A stretch of 38,881 nucleotides of DNA from Aeromonas bivalvium (GTDB taxonomy: Bacteria > Pseudomonadota > Gammaproteobacteria > Enterobacterales > Aeromonadaceae). This document shows positions 32,865-38,881 of this stretch, in pieces. The position numbers and the translations under genes were made by a program. Numbering within the stretch: the stretch's first letter is position 1; each line of letters begins with the position of its first letter. The stretch spans positions 1 through 38,881 of the forward strand of contig NZ_CDBT01000013.1 of the NCBI RefSeq assembly GCF_000819765.1, given 5' to 3'. Below the pieces are notes generated by a model. It searched no databases. It saw nothing but the letters and a program-made list of their open reading frames with translations, and was not told the DNA's origin.

Positions 32865-33146
32865 ATGAGCAAGCAGCAACGTTACACGGAAGAATTCAAA
32901 CTGGCCGCCGTCAAGCAGGTGACTGAGCGCCATTACCCAGTGGCAGAGGTCGCTGAGCGACTTGGTGTTTCCAGCCACAGTCTTTACGCCTGGATCAAAC
33001 GCTATAGCCAGCCCGAAGTGCAGCAACAGCATGACTCCAGCCAGCAAGCCGAGATTCGGCGCCTCAAGGCTGAACTGCGCCGCGTCACCGATGAGCGAGA
33101 TATCTTAAAAAAGGCCGCCGCGTACTTTGCCAAGCTGTCAGGGTAA
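32865..33146 (+). CDS. IS3-family transposase OrfA
   Basis: A 93-residue protein: helix-turn-helix (FKLAAVKQVTERHYPVAEVA then GVSSHSLYAWIKRY) followed by a leucine-zipper-like helix (IRRLKAELRRVTDERDILKK). ATG 32865 follows AGGAGG. It binds the IS ends and dimerises; on its own it usually represses transposition. Confidence 0.93.
   Translation: MSKQQRYTEEFKLAAVKQVTERHYPVAEVAERLGVSSHSLYAWIKRYSQPEVQQQHDSSQQAEIRRLKAELRRVTDERDILKKAAAYFAKLSG
33107..33113 (+). promoter_or_regulatory. programmed -1 frameshift site
   Basis: A_AAA_AAG in the OrfA frame, directly before the OrfA end. Slipping back one base joins OrfA to the OrfB frame, which is open from here to 34018, giving the OrfAB transposase. 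Confidence 0.88.
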
Positions 33147-33202
33147 GGTACGCCTTCATCCGGGCACACGCGCCCACACATCCCATCCGCCGACTGTGTA
33201 GG

Positions 33203-34018
33203 ATGATGAATGTCCACCCGAGCGGTTATTACGCCTGGCAGCACCAGCCTTTATCTGCCCGCGCACTTGAAGACCAACGCCTCCTGGGTCAGATCAAGCA
33301 ATGTTGGCTAGAAAGCGGCGGCGTCTATGGTTATCGCAAGATCCGGGACGACCTGCGAGAGATGGGCGAGACTTGTGGGAAACACCGGGTGGCGCGATTA
33401 ATGCGTCATGACGGTTTACGTTCACAAACCGGTTATCGTCGCCGTCCCGGTCATTATGGTGGCCGGCCAACGGTGGTTGCACCGAATCATCTTGAACGCC
33501 AGTTCGATGTGACTGAGCCAAATAAGGTCTGGGTAACGGACATCACTTATATTCGAACCCATGAAGGTTGGCTCTATCTGGCCGCAGTATTGGATTTGTT
33601 TTCACGACAAGTCATTGGTTGGTCAATGGGGCCACGTATCGACCGAGAGCTGGCTATCAGCGCGTTACTGATGGCGGTGTGGCGACGGCGACCGGAGCAG
33701 GAAGTGCTGGTTCATTCCGACCAAGGGAGCCAGTTTAGCAGCTATGACTGGCAGGATTTTTTGCGGGATCATCGGCTTAAGGCCAGCATGAGCAGACGTG
33801 GCAATTGTCATGATAACGCGGTGGCGGAGAGTTTCTTCCAGCTCCTAAAACGCGAGCGGATCCGACGTAAAACCTATGCGGATCGCGAGGAAGCCCGGCA
33901 GGATGTGTTCGATTACATTGAAATGTTTTACAACCCCAAGCGTCGGCACAGTTTCAACAATGGGCTATCGCCAGTAGAGTGTGAAAAGCAATATTTCGAT
34001 CGGCTCAAAAGTGTCTAG
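33203..34018 (+). CDS. IS3-family transposase OrfB (integrase catalytic part)
   Basis: The frame is open from the slippery site at 33107; the ATG at 33203 is only the first start codon. It carries the HTH_21-like part (SGGVYGYRKIRDDLRE), then the DDE core: TDITYI (D), VHSDQGSQF (D) and SRRGNCHDNAVAESFF (E), and ends RRHSFNNGLSPVECE. It is made as the OrfAB fusion by -1 frameshifting. It appears intact. Confidence 0.93.
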   Translation: MMNVHPSGYYAWQHQPLSARALEDQRLLGQIKQCWLESGGVYGYRKIRDDLREMGETCGKHRVARLMRHDGLRSQTGYRRRPGHYGGRPTVVAPNHLERQFDVTEPNKVWVTDITYIRTHEGWLYLAAVLDLFSRQVIGWSMGPRIDRELAISALLMAVWRRRPEQEVLVHSDQGSQFSSYDWQDFLRDHRLKASMSRRGNCHDNAVAESFFQLLKRERIRRKTYADREEARQDVFDYIEMFYNPKRRHSFNNGLSPVECEKQYFDRLKSV

Positions 34019-34036
34019 AGAAGCCGGGGCGATTCA

Positions 34037-34598
34037 CTATCACACGGTAACGTCTACTCCTTCTACGTCTGTTACTAATCGATTTTTTGCTCATGTAGTT
34101 TCATAGAAACCTCAGTTTACGCACGTAAAAAAGCCACGATTATTTTCCAAGACACCTAAGCATTTTTTTTCATAATCGCATCATTTTTTGCGAGAGTCTC
34201 ATGCCATTTTTTTTACTTTTTATGGTGGGATTATTCTGTGGAAACCTATTGTTTTTTTCACGAGAAAAGACTTTTTCTGTGAGTGTTTTTTTTGATTTTC
34301 ATCGTTTGAAATTCCTCATTTTGACAATAAAAAAAGACCAAAAAACCAATTGAAATTTCAGAATAAAATATTTTCGATATTTTTTGTTGTTTGCTATTGC
34401 CATTTATATGAAAGCAACCTAAATTAACGGCAACAAGGTGCATGCTATACATTCATATCTACAAATGATGAATGGGTGTACTTTAACCTTAAAAATCATA
34501 TTTGGTAATAAGCTCCTCGCTATTGGCGGAGCTTCAACTACCAATAGATAAATACAAGTGCCGAAATATGCCATGTTAACATGTAAGGTAGTATTGTA
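34037..34598. other. AT-rich intergenic region with many T-tracts
   Basis: No gene I can support. There are about ten runs of five or more T between 34080 and 34400, and an inverted repeat AGCTCC ... GGAGCT at 34511-34533, 66 bases upstream of the next start. Such DNA is likely curved and a good target for H-NS-type silencers. Confidence 0.5.
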
Positions 34599-35078
34599 AT
34601 GAGAAAAGTAAACGATGATGTTTGTGCGATTGATCTCGAGGTGAATAATAAAGCTCTCGGCCTTTTGAGCGATAGCTTTAACCTGAATGAAACTACCCGT
34701 TCCCATGATGGGCATGTGGTGCTAAAAAACTTTAATTATATTCATGAACCCCATGATTTCCCTGCATTTGTAATTTTAAATAATGACATTGCTGAACTCG
34801 TTGCACGTGCATTAGATAATGCATCTATTAAGGTATATCATGATGTTCTTGCTGATGCATTTTACAATGATGAGAATGATAGGGCTGTTACTTATGACCA
34901 AGTGCTTTCTGATTGGGCTCAAAGCAATATGCCAAGTTACTATAGACCAGGTAGTGACTACCAATCTGCTGAGGAGTTCCTTGCAGATATGGGGACTGAC
35001 TATGTGAATGACTCTATTATTCTAGCAAATTATAAAATGGCTATAGATGTGCTGTTAAGAGCAGAAGCAAAGCTATGA
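34599..35078 (+). CDS. hypothetical acidic protein
   Basis: A 159-residue acidic protein, not recognised. It contains LADAFYNDENDRAVTYDQVL and a run DWAQSNMPSYYRPGSDY. There is no signal peptide or membrane segment. AGGTAG lies about eight bases before ATG 34599. It stands alone between an IS3 element and the helicase gene, and is low in GC. Confidence 0.6.
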   Translation: MRKVNDDVCAIDLEVNNKALGLLSDSFNLNETTRSHDGHVVLKNFNYIHEPHDFPAFVILNNDIAELVARALDNASIKVYHDVLADAFYNDENDRAVTYDQVLSDWAQSNMPSYYRPGSDYQSAEEFLADMGTDYVNDSIILANYKMAIDVLLRAEAKL

Positions 35079-35244
35079 TTGATGTGAGTTTAGTTTCAAT
35101 GCTGAACAATTAAAGGTTGGTCTTGCTTGTTTCAACGTATTACTGGTGATTCTGAAATTTAAATAGCTGTATGTACGTGCTTAAAACACCCATGCCAAAA
35201 ACGTAAACTTCAAATTCGATGGAAATAGCATTCTCAACGTATGT

Positions 35245-35279
35245 GGGGCTGTAAATACCGCAGCTTGTTTACAGTCCCC
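35245..35279 (+). terminator. stem-loop downstream of the acidic protein gene
   Basis: GGGGCTGTAAA pairs with TTTACAGTCCCC (one bulge) around a 12-base loop, about 165 bases after the stop. It is followed by TTGTG only, so it is a weak terminator. The rest of 35079-35598 holds no gene I can support; a CTCCCTCTCTCCCTCTCTCC run lies near 35310. Confidence 0.5.
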
Positions 35280-35598
35280 TTGTGTCTATTACCACATAGC
35301 CTGAAGTCAATGCTCCCTCTCTCCCTCTCTCCTTCGGGTATATTTTGCATCTAATCATTTTCGAGTTAATGGTTAGATATCGTGTTGCCGTGGCATAGCT
35401 GAAATGAGTGGATATAGAGCTGGATCCTGAATACTGGCAAGCATAGCCCCTCAGAACCGCTTAAAAACTCTTTATACTGGTGCTGCGAGGCGTTGCTATG
35501 CGGATCGTTGTACAGAAGCTTGCTTCTGAGCAATAGACCTCCATTGAACTCGATAATTAGCACGAAGCGGAAATCGGCAAGTATCTTGTCCGTGCTCC

Positions 35599-37638
35599 CT
35601 AGACTTTTAATCGCTGAAGATCTCTTAGATACCATTGGTGAAACTTGCTAAGGTCACTCTCCAGTTCCTTAAAGGTGTTGTTATAGATCGCATCACTAGT
35701 AACAGCGCAAGCAGACAAGCCCGCCTCATAGACGAAGCGAGTGGCTATCGGTGGCTTCTTCGGGGTGCTGTCCCAGTGATTTCTCAGCCACAGTGTGAGC
35801 CCTTCATCAAGAGGGGCAACCAGATTAAGCTGTTGTTTTGTGCGAGTAATTCCGACATAAAACAACCGACGTTCTTCCTCGATGTTCTCGTTGGTCGAAG
35901 GGGGGCTCATCGATGTGCGCTCGCTATGAAGATCATCGATTTTGCCGCCAGGAAATTCTTGCTCATTCAAGCCTATCAGTATCACTTTATCCCACTCTAG
36001 TCCCTTGGAACCATGCAGTGTGGAAAGGATGAAGGGTTCGCTGTCAGTCGCAGCCTCTTCCGGGTTTAGGATAAGTTTTAAAAACGTCCGGGAATCGATC
36101 TTACTAGAGTCAAGTAGTTCCACGATCCTCACGACTCCTCGTTGCCGATCGTTTGAGCCAGTGCGTGTTACGCCGTCTGAGCCAACACTATCAATAAAAC
36201 CCTCCATGCCAAGACGGCGTAACACATCAATAGCTGGCGTCTCCTCTCCGTCCTTTTGGCATATAGTGGCTAGTCTTCCTAGCCGGTCTTTTTGGTATTG
36301 TGCGCCGTCGAATATCTGACCAAGAACAGTCCATAGATCGGCATGTGGAGCCATCAATCCACTGAGCGCGGCTTTTAATTGCCCTGTCTGCCAGTTAAAA
36401 CCAGCTTCCTTCAGAAAGCCGTAGATAATCGCCTTTTTGTTGGGGTGGTTTTCAAGTAGCCGCAGATCGCCGTACACAGACAGCAATACGCCGACTACCA
36501 GTATTCCAATTTCAGTACGGGTATGTAATGCGCTTGAACCATTGAGGTAGCGATAGGGTAGCCCACACAGGCGTAATGCAATTTCCGCCTCGGCAAGGTT
36601 CGCCTTAGTGCGGGACAATATGGCTTGTGTTCCGCTGCTCACCGAAAGATTTGATAGCACCTTGGATAAGCAGTTATCAAAGTGCAATCTGACCTCTGTT
36701 TTCGGGGTGCTAGGATGACTGACACAAAGCTTGGTCAGTTTAGTGGAATTACGCCGAATTACCGAGTTTGCCATCAAGGAAAGCTCATGGCCAAACCTGA
36801 ACGTGCATGAAAGTTGAAATACCTTCGTATTCTGGTAATGCAGTTCAAACAGGCCACCGATAAAATCTGGTCGAGCACCTCGCCACTCGTAAATACACTG
36901 GTTAACATCACCCACAGCCATAACTGACGTATCCTGCTTGGATAGCAAGCGGGTCATTTCATGCTGTATCCAGTTAACATCCTGATATTCATCAACAATG
37001 ATGTGTTTGAAGTGGGCGCCAAGGCTGCTGTCTTTACGCAACAGTGCAACAGCCTCAACCAAACAGTCATCAAAGGTTCGCAGACAGTTTTCCTCCAACA
37101 GCTCACAATAGCGGCTATAAGCGCGAATAAATTCCCGTTTGATGCTGTTGAATGTTGGATCATTAGCTGCATCAACAGGAGTTACTGCCGCAGCGCGCCA
37201 ACGAGAGATAAACAACTCGAAGGTTTCAATTTCATTGGGGTCGATGTAACTCGCCTCATAGTCAAAACCATAGCGATAGGCTTGCTTAACCAGTTGCTCA
37301 TATTGGTAGTCGGTGGGCGTGATGAGGTTTTTCTTCTTGATTAGCTGTCGGCGCTCCCCGTAACCAACAATCGTTAAGGCCAAACTGTGGAACGTGCGGA
37401 TTTCTGGTATCACTCCCGACTTTAGTGCTGTGTTCAATTTCTCAGTGAAGTTCTCCTGGGCAGATTTGTTGTACATCAAAATCAGGATGGAACGAGGGTC
37501 CGTCCCCGTTTTTACTAACCTTTCAATGCGCTTGACGAGAGTAGTTGTTTTTCCACTGCCCGGTACGGCCTTTACCAACGCATGTCCGGTATCATGGCCA
37601 ACAATGCTTTTTTGCTCCCAAGTCAGTCTTTTTGTCAT
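35599..37638 (-). CDS. UvrD/Rep-like superfamily 1 helicase
   Basis: A 679-residue DNA helicase. Walker A is VPGSGKTTT with Lys30; motif II is IIVDEYQDVNW; motif III is GDVNQCIYEWRG; a motif IV-like LSCTFRFG follows; motif V is STLHGSKGLEWDKVIL; motif VI is EERRLFYVGITRTK. All are in the UvrD/Rep order. The C-terminal domain is followed by a short tail with no obvious nuclease. The start overlaps the stop of the CoiA-like gene by ATGA, so the two are coupled. It presumably unwinds DNA for the partner nuclease. It is larger than the GajB helicase of Gabija. Confidence 0.92.
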   Translation of the reverse strand: MTKRLTWEQKSIVGHDTGHALVKAVPGSGKTTTLVKRIERLVKTGTDPRSILILMYNKSAQENFTEKLNTALKSGVIPEIRTFHSLALTIVGYGERRQLIKKKNLITPTDYQYEQLVKQAYRYGFDYEASYIDPNEIETFELFISRWRAAAVTPVDAANDPTFNSIKREFIRAYSRYCELLEENCLRTFDDCLVEAVALLRKDSSLGAHFKHIIVDEYQDVNWIQHEMTRLLSKQDTSVMAVGDVNQCIYEWRGARPDFIGGLFELHYQNTKVFQLSCTFRFGHELSLMANSVIRRNSTKLTKLCVSHPSTPKTEVRLHFDNCLSKVLSNLSVSSGTQAILSRTKANLAEAEIALRLCGLPYRYLNGSSALHTRTEIGILVVGVLLSVYGDLRLLENHPNKKAIIYGFLKEAGFNWQTGQLKAALSGLMAPHADLWTVLGQIFDGAQYQKDRLGRLATICQKDGEETPAIDVLRRLGMEGFIDSVGSDGVTRTGSNDRQRGVVRIVELLDSSKIDSRTFLKLILNPEEAATDSEPFILSTLHGSKGLEWDKVILIGLNEQEFPGGKIDDLHSERTSMSPPSTNENIEEERRLFYVGITRTKQQLNLVAPLDEGLTLWLRNHWDSTPKKPPIATRFVYEAGLSACAVTSDAIYNNTFKELESDLSKFHQWYLRDLQRLKV

Positions 37639-38621
37639 GCCTTAACCTTGTAACTGGCGCACTGACGGGCCTCTGTGTAAGGAACTATTTTTGCCTTACT
37701 TCGACATTGCAGATAGCCATCCTCCCAGCGGTTTGCTTGCTCGCACATAATGCAGTTAGAAAATAGCGAATGAGGATCGGCTTGACGGAGAAAAGTTCTT
37801 AAGTTATCGGCCAACTCGGCACCTCCTAACGATTTCGGCCAGGTGTTGACGTCAGAGTTGATTGTTAGATCCACTTCAGCGAGCCGCATCGTTTGTTCGT
37901 TGAGTCGGCCGGAATCGCTTAAGCTCCAAACAGACATAACCACGTTACCTGCGGAGCAGACGCCAGTGCACGTATCAACGGTTTGCGAGGGAGGGGCCCA
38001 GTTGAACACTCTCAGAGAAGTATCCTTGATTGAATATGACCCGGTAAGCAACATCTGAATATCGGCGGCAGAGTGAACCTTAAACTCAAGAATCGGGATG
38101 CCGGTTTCGATCTTCTCTTGAGAGCAGGGGTGTGTAACAAAAATCTCGACATAACAACGCCTTTCGCCAGCAGCATCACACAACATTATGTCTGGGCGCA
38201 GTCCTGTAACCTTATCGTACTTTTCCAACTCCGCCTGATCGAAGAATTGAGTCAAGTTGTAGCGCGCAGGTACGAATTTTAGGCAGTGAAGTGTTTCGTC
38301 CCTAACTAATGCCAAACGAGAACCATTACAGGAAACCCGGCGCTCTAGCTCAAGGCTAATAGGCACTTCGTGGCTGAGAGCTTGTTGGTAGCGATAGAAG
38401 AATGCTTCTTTGGCGCACTTGTGCAGGTAGGTTTCAACGGCGCAACATTCTTCAGAATGACGGAAGTGCTTAGCATAGTTTTCGCCTAATACTGGCGTGA
38501 GGTTTTTTTTACAGCCTGGACAGGTGTAGATACTCGAGCGCAGAGCATCGCTAATGTGCGTGAGTGCGCCTTGGCTGTCTAAGGCGAAGGCGTACTGTAT
38601 TGAGCTGGATTGACTTGTCAT
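37635..38621 (-). CDS. CoiA-like nuclease-domain protein
   Basis: A 328-residue protein. The N-terminal part has a zinc-ribbon-like CPGC at 34-37 with HFRHSEEC following, and ETYLHKCAKEAFF, as in CoiA-family competence proteins. The middle has LRPDIMLCD (Asp144) and RCYVEIFVTHP (Glu159), which fit the PD-(D/E)XK-type nuclease core of CoiA, then PILEFKV. A C-terminal Cys cluster (CIMCEQANRWEDGYLQC) resembles a second zinc site. It is transcribed after the Fic gene (72-base gap) and coupled to the helicase. CoiA proteins are normally competence genes in Gram-positive bacteria; here the partner suggests DNA processing or defence. Confidence 0.75.
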   Translation of the reverse strand: MTSQSSSIQYAFALDSQGALTHISDALRSSIYTCPGCKKNLTPVLGENYAKHFRHSEECCAVETYLHKCAKEAFFYRYQQALSHEVPISLELERRVSCNGSRLALVRDETLHCLKFVPARYNLTQFFDQAELEKYDKVTGLRPDIMLCDAAGERRCYVEIFVTHPCSQEKIETGIPILEFKVHSAADIQMLLTGSYSIKDTSLRVFNWAPPSQTVDTCTGVCSAGNVVMSVWSLSDSGRLNEQTMRLAEVDLTINSDVNTWPKSLGGAELADNLRTFLRQADPHSLFSNCIMCEQANRWEDGYLQCRSKAKIVPYTEARQCASYKVKA

Positions 38622-38693
38622 GACTGCAAAGGGTCCCAGAAAATCGCCGCTAAGAACAGGTCTGTGAAACTCATCCTATTTTGAGTCCCTTTA

Positions 38694-38881
38694 TCAGTGA
38701 TTTGTCAATTTGAGCCTATAACGGGTATTTCTACCGCCTCCACCAGGTTCTTTTTCTAGGCAGTTTTTTTCCAGTAGATCAGTAAGGTGGCGCGTGGCTG
38801 TAGATTTGCTCACCTGAGCAATTTTTTGATACTGGCTGGCACTAATGTACGGAAGGCTGTCCTTGGATTTGACCCCATAGG
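38694..38881 (-). CDS. Fic-family protein, C-terminal end only
   Basis: The frame is open from the window edge to TGA at 38694, giving the last 61 residues. They read as a winged helix (YISASQYQKIAQVSKSTATR then HLTDLLEKNCL and GGGGRNTRYRL), the typical C-terminal DNA-binding end of DUF4172-type Fic proteins. The Fic catalytic HPFxxGNGR motif would lie to the right of the window. It is upstream of, and on the same strand as, the CoiA-like and helicase genes, and could share their transcript. Confidence 0.75.
   Translation of the reverse strand, partial: YGVKSKDSLPYISASQYQKIAQVSKSTATRHLTDLLEKNCLEKEPGGGGRNTRYRLKLTNH

Larger units (their letters stand above)
32802..34036 (+). mobile_element. 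complete IS3-family insertion sequence, 1235 bp
   Basis: Ends are imperfect 26-bp inverted repeats: TGAATCGCCCCTACTTTCCT then AGACAC on the left, and TGAATCGCCCCGGCTTCTCT then AGACAC on the complement of the right end. It contains the usual two overlapping frames with a slippery site. Flanking bases (GTTG on the left, CTAT on the right) do not match, so no target-site duplication is seen. Confidence 0.92.

Noticed and set aside
35366..35635. 89-codon minus-strand frame after the helicase gene
   Set aside because: It overlaps the helicase 3' end in another frame and has no ribosome site; kept as a weak possibility only.

Overview
The window joins two very different kinds of DNA. Positions 1 to about 11.2 kb are GC-rich, densely packed and look like the core chromosome of a gammaproteobacterium, most likely Aeromonas. 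That is inferred from the GC-rich codon use, the AcrRAB/AheRAB-type efflux locus and the gene set, not from a search. From about 11.2 kb to the right end the sequence is much more AT-rich, gene order becomes mosaic, and insertion sequences, mobilization genes, nucleoid-protein and defence-type genes dominate. The switch occurs at a 24-bp copy of the 3' end of a tmRNA gene (ssrA, minus strand, 11219-11242) that still has the ssrA-type terminator beyond it. I read this as one attachment-site end of a genomic island inserted in ssrA. The rest of ssrA and the integrase should lie beyond the right edge.

Core part, left to right: the tail of pxpA (5-oxoprolinase subunit A), two overlapping membrane-protein genes of the DUF969/DUF979 pair, and pcp (pyrrolidone-carboxylate peptidase), together a pyroglutamate release, transport and use cluster. 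Next come tesB, whose 3' end has been tandemly copied four times in 82-bp units, a dicarboxylate/amino-acid:cation symporter and a SAM methyltransferase. A TetR repressor gene diverges from an RND adaptor and pump pair across a perfect 32-bp palindromic operator. No outer-membrane channel gene follows the pump.

Island part: an IS5-type transposase remnant and an AlpA-like regulator near the attachment site; about 1 kb of tandem units of roughly 96 bp, most carrying the perfect palindrome TTGTCAGCTGACAA; an antitoxin-like small gene; a BrxR/CapW-like WYL regulator; a degenerate ADP-ribosylglycohydrolase; and an HEPN-type protein. A long minus-strand operon follows, with a second WYL regulator, a small protein, three dynamin-like or GIMAP-like GTPases (LeoA/B/C, Eleos-like), a membrane-anchored coiled-coil protein and a YkgJ-type cysteine-cluster protein. 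A second, decayed copy of the 96-bp repeat family lies on the far side and is interrupted by an IS5-type element whose transposase has an amber codon at position 27. The two repeat arrays therefore bracket the GTPase module.

Farther right are an H-NS gene, a mobilization module (MobC-like protein, MobA-like relaxase, accessory protein, candidate oriT), a UDG-fold protein, a SIR2 and cyclic-phosphate-receiver pair, and a complete IS3-family element without a target duplication. The window ends with a tight minus-strand set: the end of a Fic protein gene, a CoiA-like nuclease and a UvrD-like helicase, the last two overlapping by ATGA. The best candidates for undescribed biology are the CoiA-like/UvrD-like pair, the extended GTPase operon with its bracketing repeats, and the palindromic repeat array itself.
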